Positions 53,813-63,200 of a stretch of 64,000 nucleotides of DNA are shown in pieces. The position numbers were made by a program, and so were the translations under genes. Location: the NCBI GenBank assembly GCA_003136575.1, contig PLEX01000184.1, forward strand, positions 1 through 64,000. Reading direction: 5' to 3'. The notes under the pieces were generated by a model. That model saw nothing but the letters and a program-made list of their open reading frames with translations, made no database searches and was not told where the DNA came from. Within the stretch, counting starts at the first letter, position 1. The number at the start of each line of letters is the position of its first letter. Source of the DNA: Bryobacterales bacterium. GTDB lineage: Bacteria; Acidobacteriota; Terriglobia; Bryobacterales; Bryobacteraceae.

Positions 53813-54895
53813 TCAGGTGAACTCCCGGTAAACCGCAGCGGTCTGTTCGACCGCGTATTCCCAGCGGAATTTCGACGCGTGGATCTTCCCGGCTGTGGCT
53901 AATTCAGCCCGGAGTTGACCATTGGCCGTCAGTAATTGGATAGCGCCGCATAAGTCGGCATCGCTTGTCGGATCCACCATCAGAGCGGCATACCCTCCTT
54001 TATCGTCACGGCATATTTCCGGAAGGGCTGAGCGGTTGCCTGCGATCACGGGGATACCGGCCGCCATCGCCTCGAGCGCCGGCATTCCGAAGCCTTCGTC
54101 CAGTGACGGAAATGCGAAAATGCCGGCTTTCGCGTACCAGTTAGCGATCTCCTGGTCGGTGAGATAGCCGGTTACCTGGATGCGGTCCCGCGCGGGACTG
54201 CCGGCCACCTCGTGCAATGTCGTCTCCGCATCGTAGCCGTGCGATCCCGCCAGCACCAGTTTCCAGTCAGGCGGTGCGGCGCGGAATGCGCGGACCAGGG
54301 CGGCCTGGTTTTTTCGACGCTGGATCGCGCCGACGCAAAGGATGACTTTTTCCCTTGATGCGCCCGCGCAAATCTGTCCGCCCGACGCGGCTGACGGGCT
54401 GCGGTCAGGCAGATGCCGGGGCAAAACTCCGTGGTGAATCACCCGAATGCGAGACGCCGGCACGTCGAGATAATTTTCAACCTGAGAAGCGGTGAATGCC
54501 GAGACGGCAATAATCAGATCGGCTGCGGCTGCCGCGCCACGCGCCTGTCGGGCAAAACGCTCGCGGAATTCAGGCGTACTGTAGTGTCCGGAGAGGACAA
54601 ACAGGTCGTGAAAGGTGGCGATCTGGCGGCGGAAGCGGAGTTTCGGGAGGCGCTGGTTGAGTCCGTGGAACAGGGGCGCATCCCGATTGCCGCCGCTGTC
54701 GGAGAGTCTGCGAATGCGAACGCCCGATGGCCGGGATCGCCACAGCGCGCGCCAATAGCGTTGCGAGCGATAAAACCAGTCCCAGCCTTCCCCGAAATCG
54801 GTGGCGGCGAGGCCGTTCAGCAGTTCGCGGGAGTAGACGCCGACACCCGATAGTCCGTCGCCCAGGCTATAGGTCGCATCGAGAGCGATTCTCAA
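53813..54895 (-). CDS. Glycosyltransferase family 4 (GT-B fold)
   Basis: A 360-residue protein with an N-terminal donor/acceptor domain ('GVGVYSRELLNGLAA') and the C-terminal GT4 domain. The latter shows 'CVGAIQRRKNQAALVRAF', 'LVLAGSHGYD', 'VTGYLTDQEIANWYAKAGIFAFPSLDEGFGMPALEAMAAGIPVIAG', with the E-x7-E motif. Such enzymes transfer a sugar from a nucleotide donor to a lipid, glycan or polysaccharide chain at the membrane. No other polysaccharide genes are adjacent. Upstream of its ATG no strong ribosome site is visible. Confidence 0.92.
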   Translation of the reverse strand: MRIALDATYSLGDGLSGVGVYSRELLNGLAATDFGEGWDWFYRSQRYWRALWRSRPSGVRIRRLSDSGGNRDAPLFHGLNQRLPKLRFRRQIATFHDLFVLSGHYSTPEFRERFARQARGAAAAADLIIAVSAFTASQVENYLDVPASRIRVIHHGVLPRHLPDRSPSAASGGQICAGASREKVILCVGAIQRRKNQAALVRAFRAAPPDWKLVLAGSHGYDAETTLHEVAGSPARDRIQVTGYLTDQEIANWYAKAGIFAFPSLDEGFGMPALEAMAAGIPVIAGNRSALPEICRDDKGGYAALMVDPTSDADLCGAIQLLTANGQLRAELATAGKIHASKFRWEYAVEQTAAVYREFT

Positions 54896-55198
54896 GTATC
54901 GAGCGTATCAGGCAGGCATATATTTGGCGGGAGGAGCGCGCGCCACCGTCGTTCCTGAACCTGGCGGCAGGCGGGCGGTTCCGGGCTGGCACCGTGGCCG
55001 GTTTGCGCTGAAGGCCGCGCACACGGTTTGGGTGTGCCGCCATACGGCTGGGCGGGTGTAACTCTATTGCCTGACGCCGCGCTGCGTGGTCCTTGCGCGC
55101 CGGAGGAATTCGCAGGAATCCGGCCGCCGAACGCGGCTGAACCGGTGATTCTTCCGCCGCCTCGCGACGCGTGACGCGATTCGTTCCCGGCGGCACGA
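54896..55198. other. Intergenic stretch, no gene seen
   Basis: The 303 bases between the sigma-54 activator stop and the glycosyltransferase start (both minus). The frames here are Arg- and Pro-rich shadows. TGGCAC-like and TTGC-like strings occur, but none with the spacing required for a sigma-54 promoter. Confidence 0.55.
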
Positions 55199-56287
55199 TC
55201 ATGCCGCCGGAGGGAAGTTATTGACGCTGTTCGGACGGGCCTCGGGTCCGCCCAGCGGCACCCCGGAGCCGGCGGGGTTGCCGTTCGACCCATGACCGCC
55301 TGGCGGGTAGCCGTATTCCTTGAGCTTTCTGTACAGCGTCGTGCGTCCGATGCCGAGCAGATGCGCGGCGGTCGTGCGGTCTCCCTGTGTGAACGACAGG
55401 GCCTGTTCGATCGCGCGCCGCTCCACTTCATGCAAAGGAAGCACGCCGGTCTGCGGCGGGCGGCCGGGAAACGGCCGAACACCGGGATCGCTCGATCTTT
55501 GTCCCGCCCCGGCTACCGCAGCCATGCCAATTCCGGCCACTTGCCCGGCTGTCGCTTCGTTGACGACCGCTGTCGGCAGATCGCCATAATGCAGCAGCGG
55601 ACCCGAGTTGAATGCCACCATCCGGTCGATGCAGTTCTTTAATTCGCGGACGTTACCGGGCCAGTCGTATCTCATGATGGCGTCCATAGCGGGCGGTGAA
55701 ACCACGTATCGCTGACCGGTCCCTTCGAGAAAATGATCGACGAGAAGCGGAATGTCTTCTTTGCGTTCCCGCAAGGTCGGCAGCGTCAGGCGGATGACGT
55801 TCAGACGGTGGAACAGATCTTCGCGGAAGCGGCCGGCGGCAACCTCGCGCTGCAGATCGCGGTGCGTCGCGGCGACAATCCGGATATCGACATGGATCCG
55901 CTGCAGCGAACCAACGGGCCGGAATTCGCGCTCCTGAAGCACGCGCAGGAGCTTGACCTGTAGTTCGATGGGCAAATCGCCGACCTCGTCGAAAAAAGCG
56001 GTGCCGCCGTTGGCGAGTTCGATCAGACCGCGCTTGGCCTCGCCCGCGCCGGTGAACGCGCCGCGGGTGTGGCCAAAGAGCTCGCTTTCCATTAATGGGC
56101 CCACCAGAGATCCGCAGTCGATGGGGACGAAATGGCCGCGGGGCGCGGCGTCGAACAGTTCGCGAGCCGCGACCTCTTTGCCGGTGCCGCTCTCGCCCTG
56201 AATCAGGACGGGAGTGCGGCTTACGCCGAGCTTTTCGAGCTGGCTTCGTATCTGCAGAATTCGTTGGGAACGGCCGAGAAGTGCCAT
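55199..56287 (-). CDS. Sigma-54-dependent transcriptional activator without a sensor domain
   Basis: The 362-residue protein begins almost directly with the AAA+ domain: Walker A 'GESGTGKE' (31-38), the sigma-54 contact loop 'GAFTGA' (76-81), Walker B '[10 protein letters not shown]' (95-104) and '[10 protein letters not shown]'. It ends with a Fis-type helix-turn-helix ('[39 protein letters not shown]'). NtrC-like proteins usually have a receiver, GAF or PAS domain first; here only 20 residues precede the core. The ATG at 56287 was chosen since upstream sequence is Arg-rich and non-conserved. It may be constitutively active or controlled by a partner protein. Confidence 0.88.
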   Translation of the reverse strand: MALLGRSQRILQIRSQLEKLGVSRTPVLIQGESGTGKEVAARELFDAAPRGHFVPIDCGSLVGPLMESELFGHTRGAFTGAGEAKRGLIELANGGTAFFDEVGDLPIELQVKLLRVLQEREFRPVGSLQRIHVDIRIVAATHRDLQREVAAGRFREDLFHRLNVIRLTLPTLRERKEDIPLLVDHFLEGTGQRYVVSPPAMDAIMRYDWPGNVRELKNCIDRMVAFNSGPLLHYGDLPTAVVNEATAGQVAGIGMAAVAGAGQRSSDPGVRPFPGRPPQTGVLPLHEVERRAIEQALSFTQGDRTTAAHLLGIGRTTLYRKLKEYGYPPGGHGSNGNPAGSGVPLGGPEARPNSVNNFPPAA

Positions 56288-56487
56288 AGCTGAGTAGGTA
56301 GTGCCGTTTCTGCAGGAACTTCTCAGGAAAGTTGGGAGGGCAGGTGCCAACCGGGGGCGCGGATTGCGGAGCTCGCGATGGCGTCGGCACGCTTCGGTGG
56401 CTACGGCGGCACCCGGACGCACCCGGACCGAGTTCAGACCCGCGCGGGACCGATGTGAATATATAATGTTCGCCGGAGGTTGATTAC

Positions 56488-57231
56488 ATGGATCGATACC
56501 GGAAACTGGTGCGAGCGTGGCGCGCGGCTTTGCGGGTGTTGCTGAATTGTTTGACGCCGCGCGTCGTGGCCCGTGCGCTTTTGGGAAACCCGGGCGAGCC
56601 AGGCCGACGAATGCGCCCCCAGATCTGGTTCGTGCGCAATCTGGCGGCTCTTGCGCTTCTGGCCAGCCAGCCATCCGGCGCGCAGCAAACGCCTGCTGCC
56701 GGCAGGCAGGCTCCGCAATCGGCGGCACCCGTAGCTGCACCCGCGGGAGCGTCGGGGCGAGGTGGGCGCGGGTCCGTAACCGCCGAAATCACCGGAGACC
56801 CGAGGGCGGGCCAGGCTTTTTTCAACGGCGGGGGAAAGTGCAACACCTGCCATTCGGCCACAGGAGACCTACAGGGCGTGGGGGCGCGAATGAATCCGAC
56901 GGTCCTGCAGGGGCGGATGGTCTATCCGCGCGGCAACGGCGGCTATCCGGGCTTCTCAGTCGTGACGCCGCAGGGCGCGAAGCCGGATCGTCCTAAGAAC
57001 GCCACGGTCACGCTGGCCGATGGCACGAAATATACGGGCGACGTGGCCGCGATCTCCGATTTTATTATCACGCTCACCGATAAAGATGGCGTGCGGCGCA
57101 CGTTTACGCGGGATGGCGACGTTCCGAAAGTCGTTGTGACCGATCCGCTCCAGGCGCACATCGATCTGATGCCGAAGCTGACGGACAAGACGATGCACGA
57201 CCTTACAGCCTATCTGGTGACACTCAAATGA
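56488..57231 (+). CDS. Exported cytochrome c, partner of the PQQ dehydrogenase
   Basis: A 247-residue protein with one haem motif 'CNTCH' near residue 116 and a C-terminal 'HIDLMPKLTDKTMHDLTAYLVTL' helix. A Gly/Arg-rich piece ('GASGRGGRGS') precedes the cytochrome domain. Between the haem motif and the end there is an inserted beta-rich part ('TVTLADGTKYTGDVAAISDFIITLTDKDG'). The ATG at 56488 has an excellent GGAGG site, but the signal peptide seems to begin at Met42 ('FVRNLAALALLASQPSGAQ'), so the true start may be 56611. Its stop overlaps the next gene's start (ATGA), so the cytochrome very likely accepts electrons from that dehydrogenase. Confidence 0.85.
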   Translation: MDRYRKLVRAWRAALRVLLNCLTPRVVARALLGNPGEPGRRMRPQIWFVRNLAALALLASQPSGAQQTPAAGRQAPQSAAPVAAPAGASGRGGRGSVTAEITGDPRAGQAFFNGGGKCNTCHSATGDLQGVGARMNPTVLQGRMVYPRGNGGYPGFSVVTPQGAKPDRPKNATVTLADGTKYTGDVAAISDFIITLTDKDGVRRTFTRDGDVPKVVVTDPLQAHIDLMPKLTDKTMHDLTAYLVTLK

Positions 57232-58922
57232 AGAACACATTCCAGTCTGACCGGTTCGCGACAATCCGCAGGAACATTCTGTCGACGCTGGCGGCGGGTA
57301 TTAGCGCCGTCGCTCTCGGACAGGGGCCGCTCGACCCCGCGCTGCTGACGAAGCCCGCGACCAATGCCTGGCCGACCTATCACGGCGACTATTCAGGACG
57401 CCACTTCAGCACGCTGAAGCAGATCACCGCCGAGAACGCTCACGGCCTGACGCTGGCGTGGATGTACCACACGCCCGCAACCAACGACGGCGCGATACTT
57501 GGCGGTGACGTCGCACCGGTGCCGCCGGGGCGAGGCGGCGGGTTTGCGCCGTCGTCCGGACGCGGTCCGGCGATCAAGGCGATTCCTCTGATGGTGAACG
57601 GCGTCCTTTATCTCTCGGTGCCGGGACACGCGTACGCGGTTGACGCGCGCACGGGGCAGCAGATTTGGCACTATTACTGGCGCGGCAGGGGCGCGATCGG
57701 AAACCGCGGCATGGGCATGTATGGCAGCTGGCTGTTCATGGAAACGGGCGACAACCGCATCGTGTCGCTGAACGCGGCAACGGGCCAGGAGCGGTGGCAC
57801 AAGGATCTGGTGGAAAACGGCGACGGCGACTTTTCGACCACCGCGCCGATAGCGATCCGCAATCACATCCTGGTGGGCGTCGGAGGAGACGGAGGCCAGG
57901 GGCGCGGCTGGATTCAGGCGCTCGATCCGGAAACGGGCGACCTGCAATGGAAGTGGACCACGACGCCAAACCCCGGCGATGCGGCGCTCGCGACGTGGCC
58001 GAGTGCGGAAGCGGCGGAGCACGGCTCGGGCGGAATCTGGCAGCCGCCAACCTACGATCCGGAACTGAATATGCTCTACGTGGTGACGGGCCAGCCAACG
58101 CCGACCTACAACGGGCGTGGCCGGCCGGGATCGAATCTCTATACGGACTGTGTGGTGGCGCTGAATGCGGACACCGGAAAAATGGCGTGGTATTACCAGT
58201 TCTCGCCGCACGACACGCACGACTGGGACGCGACGGAAGTACCGATTCTGATCGATGGAACGCTCAACGGCCAGCCGCGGAAGTTGCTGGCGCAGCCGAA
58301 TCGCAACGGATATTACTTTCTCCTGGATCGGACGAGCGGAAAGAGCCTGGTGGTGAAGCCGATATTCCCGGACGTGAACGGATACAAGGGCCCGGACGCA
58401 AACGGAGTGCTGATTCCGGATCCGGCGAAGGAGCCGTCGCCCGATGGTTCGCTGGTGTTTCCAACGTCGGACGGGGTGGTGAACTATCCCGCGCCGTCGT
58501 TCGATCCGGAGACGGGCCTGCTTTACTACAACGCGACCAACGACGCGAGCATCTTTTACGCGGCGCGCGACCCGAACGATCCGACCGGATTCGGGCGCAC
58601 GCAGGAGCACCACACGTGGTTCAACGAGAGCTTTATGTTCGCGGTGGATTACCGGACGGGCGAAGTGAAGTGGCAGCACAAGTATCCGGATATGGGCTGG
58701 CTCGGCGGCACGTATGGGGGTGCGCTTTCGACTTCGGGCGGAGTGCTGTTCGGCGGAGATCCTTCGGGGAATTTCATTGCGTTCGACGCGAGGACGGGGA
58801 AAATCCTGTGGCACGCGCCGACTGGCGGGATCACGAACTCGCCGGAGACGTACATGCTCGACGGGAAACAGTACGTGGTGGCAGCCGGCGGCGATACCTT
58901 GTACGCGTTTTATCTGCAGTGA
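57228..58922 (+). CDS. PQQ-dependent alcohol-dehydrogenase-like quinoprotein
   Basis: The 564-residue protein has a signal peptide (1 to about 31) and the eight-bladed quinoprotein propeller with motifs 'VDARTGQQIWHYYW', 'LDPETGDLQWKWT' and 'LNADTGKMAWYYQFSPHDTHDWDATE', the last containing the active-site Asp of methanol/ethanol dehydrogenases. A small Gly-rich loop ('PPGRGGGFAPSSGRG') interrupts the first blades. It oxidises an alcohol or aldehyde in the periplasm and should pass electrons to the coupled cytochrome c encoded upstream. The adjacent-Cys disulfide ring of methanol dehydrogenase was not found. Confidence 0.92.
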   Translation: MKNTFQSDRFATIRRNILSTLAAGISAVALGQGPLDPALLTKPATNAWPTYHGDYSGRHFSTLKQITAENAHGLTLAWMYHTPATNDGAILGGDVAPVPPGRGGGFAPSSGRGPAIKAIPLMVNGVLYLSVPGHAYAVDARTGQQIWHYYWRGRGAIGNRGMGMYGSWLFMETGDNRIVSLNAATGQERWHKDLVENGDGDFSTTAPIAIRNHILVGVGGDGGQGRGWIQALDPETGDLQWKWTTTPNPGDAALATWPSAEAAEHGSGGIWQPPTYDPELNMLYVVTGQPTPTYNGRGRPGSNLYTDCVVALNADTGKMAWYYQFSPHDTHDWDATEVPILIDGTLNGQPRKLLAQPNRNGYYFLLDRTSGKSLVVKPIFPDVNGYKGPDANGVLIPDPAKEPSPDGSLVFPTSDGVVNYPAPSFDPETGLLYYNATNDASIFYAARDPNDPTGFGRTQEHHTWFNESFMFAVDYRTGEVKWQHKYPDMGWLGGTYGGALSTSGGVLFGGDPSGNFIAFDARTGKILWHAPTGGITNSPETYMLDGKQYVVAAGGDTLYAFYLQ

Positions 58923-59140
58923 GCGCCGGGTAACGGGAGTCGACGCGCAAACCGGTTATCCCGACGAAGGGCCGACCCGCGGCGCTCAGTTGCCTCCCTG
59001 TCGGTACTGGCACCGGATAGTTCCTTCTCGCGCGGTTGATGGTACTCATTTCGCCAAATTTGCGCGATACTTTTCATTTTTCGTGGGACACTTCGGTCAG
59101 GCGAGGCGGAGAATGCGGCCAATCGCCATCGGAGGATTCT

Positions 59141-59332
59141 ATGAAGACATGTCTGCACGCGAACTGGCTTGCCCTCGGATTGCTGGTCGTTTTGCTGATC
59201 GTGGCCTGCCCGGACCAGGCTTATGGCAGGGTTGAGGCGGCGACGCCGGAGCCGAGTTTCTACGGCGTCATGGGGATCGGTCTCGCGGGGTTGTTTACGG
59301 CGGTTCGTAAGCGCCGCCGGCAAGTCAAGTAG
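59141..59332 (+). CDS. Minimal PEP-CTERM protein (63 residues)
   Basis: The product is nearly all targeting signals: a signal peptide ('LALGLLVVLLIVACPDQAYG', residues 1-29), five residues, then a PEP-CTERM sorting tail made of 'TPEPS', a hydrophobic helix ('FYGVMGIGLAGLFTAV') and a basic end ('RKRRRQVK'). PEP-CTERM tails are recognised by exosortase, which cuts at the PEP motif and processes the protein for surface or exopolysaccharide association. The ATG has a perfect GGAGGATTCT spacing. After both cuts almost no mature protein would remain, so it may be a decoy, a substrate relic or a gene cut short by mutation. The ORF-track version at 59036 is longer than supported. Confidence 0.8.
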   Translation: MKTCLHANWLALGLLVVLLIVACPDQAYGRVEAATPEPSFYGVMGIGLAGLFTAVRKRRRQVK

Positions 59333-59341
59333 TGCGATGTT

Positions 59342-59986
59342 TCATTCGGGACGCCTCACGCACAAGGCGCGCGTATTCTGGCTGGCTCCCAAGTCATACT
59401 CTTCCTTCCGTCCATCGCTGAAGAAAAAAAGCCAGGCGGTGCCTAGGCGGGTTCCCGGCGAGGACGTCCACGAGTAACCGGTGATTTTGACTTCCCCTTT
59501 TGCGTGCCAGTCGGCCGCTTTCACCGAAGGATCGAAGATCGACGTCATCTCGGCGACGGTTGGCAATCTCCAGTCCCGGAAGCCGGCCAGTGCCAGGTTC
59601 ATGCAGTAATCCTGAGCCTGTGGCCGGGTGACATCGACGCGATTGTCTTTCTTCGCCCACATCAGCCCCGTATCCGGATCCGTCCATATGGGGGACAGCG
59701 AAATCGTGAATATCCGCATCGTCGGATCGGTCAGCTTAACGATCCGTTCCCAGCGCTGGCCGCCCGATGCGGGTACCGCCTCAATCAAATGTTCGCCCAA
59801 CTCCAGGGTCAGCCGTACGCGGTCGCCGGTCTTCATGACGCCCTTCGCCTCGCCATCGATACTCCAGTTGCACTCGAGATCCGTGCGGACCAGAAGAGTC
59901 GCGGTTGGGTTCGCCGGAGCGTCCTGCGCATGAAGCGAGACGGAAACTACCGAAGCTGCAAGAAGAGTAAGGACGCGTCTTTTCAT
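59342..59986 (-). CDS. Secreted DUF1566 protein with PEGA-like N-terminal domain
   Basis: The 214-residue protein has a signal peptide ('RRVLTLLAASVVSVSLHAQ'), a beta-sandwich domain of PEGA type ('ATLLVRTDLECNWSIDGEAKGVMKTGDRVRLTLELGEHLIEAV'), and a C-terminal DUF1566 domain of the sulfatase-modifying-factor/C-type lectin-like fold. The latter shows 'TDPDTGLMWAKKDN', 'DYCMNLALAGFRDWRLPTVAEM', 'GYSWTSSPG' and 'ALCVRRP'. This combination is common in secreted bacterial surface proteins of unknown role. The ATG at 59986 fits the signal peptide. It converges on the PEP-CTERM gene with a nine-base gap. Confidence 0.85.
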   Translation of the reverse strand: MKRRVLTLLAASVVSVSLHAQDAPANPTATLLVRTDLECNWSIDGEAKGVMKTGDRVRLTLELGEHLIEAVPASGGQRWERIVKLTDPTMRIFTISLSPIWTDPDTGLMWAKKDNRVDVTRPQAQDYCMNLALAGFRDWRLPTVAEMTSIFDPSVKAADWHAKGEVKITGYSWTSSPGTRLGTAWLFFFSDGRKEEYDLGASQNTRALCVRRPE

Positions 59987-60291
59987 TTCGCTATTCGTCC
60001 AAATCGATATCGCGCGGGCCAAGCGGGTATCGCGGAAAGCCAGTCAGCTGCGACCAGGCTCGGATCTGGTCGGTGCCTGGGATGCCCGCTGGGGGCTGAT
60101 CGGCAATTCTGTGGCGGAAGCTTAGAGCACGTCCGTCCGCACGGTGCCCAAAAATGAGAAGAAAGCCCTGCGTATCCATCGCAGAGATGGGGCTTCGCCG
60201 TTTAAGGCCGACGCGGCGCTAGGTACCCGAAGCAACCTTCGGCACCGGCTAAAATACTCGCTTGAGCAACGCTGCAGGGGAATCCGGGGCA
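59987..60291. other. Divergent intergenic region before topB-recQ
   Basis: The 305 bases hold no convincing gene; the frames at 59991, 60122 and 60144 lack recognisable content. A TAAAAT box at 60250-60255 lies close to the start of the topoisomerase frame and could serve as a -10 element. No -35 match was found. Confidence 0.5.
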
Positions 60292-63200
60292 GTGGCTGTT
60301 CTGGCCGAAAAACCGTCGGTCGCGCGCGACATCGCAAAAGTGCTGGGCGCCGGCGCGAAGGGCGACGGCTATCTGCATGGCAACGGCTACGTCGTCACGT
60401 GGGCCATAGGGCATCTCGCCGCGCTCGCGCAACCGCATGAAATCCGGCCGGAGTGGAAAGCATGGCGGCGCGACACGCTGCCGATGCTGCCTACCGAATG
60501 GCCGCTCGTCGTTTACGAACAGACCAAAGACCAGTTCGAAGTGGTGCGGAAAATTCTCTCGTCGCCGCGCGTGGGCCGCGTTATCTGCGCGACCGACGCC
60601 GGACGCGAAGGCGAACTGATATTCCGCTACATCTATGAAGCGGCAGGATGCACGAAGCCGTTCAGCCGGCTGTGGATTTCGTCGCTGACGCCGGATGCGA
60701 TCCGTAAGGGCTTCGCCGCGGTGAAACCGGGCCGCGAATACGACGCGCTGGCCGATGCGGCGCGGGGGCGCAGCCGCGCGGACTGGCTCGTCGGCATGAA
60801 CCTGTCGCGCGCTTATACGCTGACCTACGGCGATCAACTGAGCGTGGGACGAGTGCAGACGCCGACACTCGCCATGGTGGTGGAGCGGGAACTGGCAATA
60901 CGGCAATTCGTACCCGAGGATTATCTGGAGGTGATTGCGACGTTCCGGCCGTCTTCCGCACCGGAAGCCGGCCAGTACAAAGGAACCTGGGTTCGGGATA
61001 CGGCGGACGTGCAGAAATCGGCGAGGCTGCCCGCGACCGGCGATCAGGGCGGAGTGGAAGCAGCGCAGATCGTGGAGCGGGCTAAGACCGGCGCGGCGGC
61101 GATCGAGTCGGTGAAGGCTGAAACGCAGCGCATGGCCCCGCCGCTGCTTTACGATCTGACGGAGTTGCAGCGCCACGCGAACCGGCTGTTCGGATTCAGC
61201 GCGCAGCACACGCTCGATACGGCGCAGTCGCTCTACGAAAAGCACAAGCTGATCAGCTACCCGCGCACCGACAGCCGTTATCTTTCGCGCGACGTGGCGG
61301 CGACGGTGGGCGGGATTGTGGAAGCTGTCGCGGGTCCATATAAAGCTCTGCTGGCGCCAAGCACGGGCGAAAGGCCGCTGGGCCGAAGGTTCGTGGACGA
61401 CGCGAAAGTCAGCGATCACCACGCTATTATTCCGACGGTGACGTCACCCGGGCGGGCGAACCTCGCGCCCGACGAGGCGAAAATATACGACCTGGTCTGC
61501 AGGCGTTTTCTTTCGTGCTGGTATGACGACCATGTGTGGTCGGTGACGACGGTGATCACGGCGATTACGAATGGCGCGCTGGTGGACCGTTACTATTCGT
61601 CGGGTAAAGCGATCCAACAGGTCGGCTGGAAGGTGCTGGATTTTCAGACGGACAGGAAGAAGTCGGCGAAGCGGAAGGAAGGGGACGAGGCTGCGGAGGC
61701 GGATCAACAGGCTTTGCCGGCAGGTCTGGCGCGGGGCCAGGCGCAGGACGTGCCGGATGCGGAAGCGGTGAGCAAGAGGACGCGTCCGCCGAAGCGGTTT
61801 ACGGAAGCCACGCTGCTGACGGCGATGGAAACGGCGGGGAAGACTCTGGACGAGAAAGAACTGTCGGACGCGATGAAGGAGACCGGGCTGGGGACGCCGG
61901 CGACGCGGGCTTCGATTATCGAAGTGCTGCTCAAGCGCGAGTACATTGTGCGGCAGGGGAAGAATCTGGAGGCGACCGATAAGGGAATCCAGCTGATTGC
62001 GGTGGTGCATCCGGAAGTGAAGAGTCCGGCGATGACGGGGCAATGGGAGGCATACCTGAAGCGTATCCAGAGGGGCGATGCGCAGCTGGATCCGTTTCTT
62101 CGCGGGATTGAGGATTATGTGCGGGGCGTTGTCGGAAAGGTCGGCGAGATTCCGGCCGCGCCGAGAGTGCCGAACGGTGCGAGTTACACCGCCGGACGAA
62201 CCGCAGTTCCGGCTGTCGCCGCAGTGGCGGAAACCGCGCGGCAGGGCGAGCCCACGCCAACTGTGGCATCGGCCGAGCCGCGCGCGTCGAACGTCGCACA
62301 CAGCGGCGCCGGGGTTGCGCGCGAGAGTGTGGCAGTGGCAGGCAACGCGCGGCTGAGTGAGTCCCTCGGAACAGTCGCACGGCCGGCCAGAGCGATTCCC
62401 GCGGGAGAAGCGGCTCCCGTGGCCGCAGAGGGCGAGCCGCTCGATGCCCTTCTGCATCGCGCATTCGGGTTCGCGTCCTTTCGCGCGAATCAGGAAGAGG
62501 TCTGCCGCACGGTGATCGGCGGACGCGATACGTTGCTTGTGATGCCGACGGGCGCGGGGAAATCTCTCTGCTATCAGCTGCCGGGGATCGTTCTTGGCGG
62601 CACGACGCTGGTAATCAGTCCGCTGATCGCCCTGATGGAAGACCAATACGCCAAGCTGCGGCAACGCGGTTTCGCGGTCGATTGCATTCACTCCGGACGC
62701 GACCGCGCAGCTTCGCGGCAGGTTTGCATCGACTATCTGAATGGCAAGCTGCAGTTTCTGTTTATCGCGCCGGAGCGGCTGCGGGTGCCGGGATTTCCCG
62801 AGGTGCTGGCGAAGCGGAAACCGACGCTGATCGCCATCGACGAAGCCCACTGCATTTCGCAGTGGGGCCACGATTTTCGCCCCGACTACAGGCTGCTTGG
62901 CGGGTATCTGCCGACGCTGCGGCCCGCGCCCGTAATTGCGCTTACGGCGACGGCGACCGCGCTGGTGCAGCGCGATATCTGCACCCAGCTCGGCTTCGAA
63001 GGCGAGGCGAGTTTCATCCACGGGTTCCGGCGGTCGAACATCGCGATTGAGGTGGTGGAGACGGGTCCGTCGCAGCGCCCCGGGCTGGCGCTTGAGTTGC
63101 TGAGCGACCGGGAGCGGCGACCCGCCATCGTCTATACGCCGAGCCGCAAGCAGGCCGAAAGCGTGGCCGCGTTGTTGGCTCATCAATTTCCGGCAGCGTC

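Noticed and set aside
54990-55020. TGGCAC ... TTGC string near the glycosyltransferase
   Set aside because: The spacing is ten bases instead of five and the orientation does not lead into a gene.
57393-58814. 473-codon minus-strand frame
   Set aside because: Antisense to the PQQ dehydrogenase; composition and lack of motifs mark it as a GC-rich shadow.
58990-59140. Possible sigma-54 promoter before the PEP-CTERM gene (TGGCAC near 59009)
   Set aside because: The expected GC element at the required distance from GG is missing (N7 and TTCC instead of N5 and TTGC).
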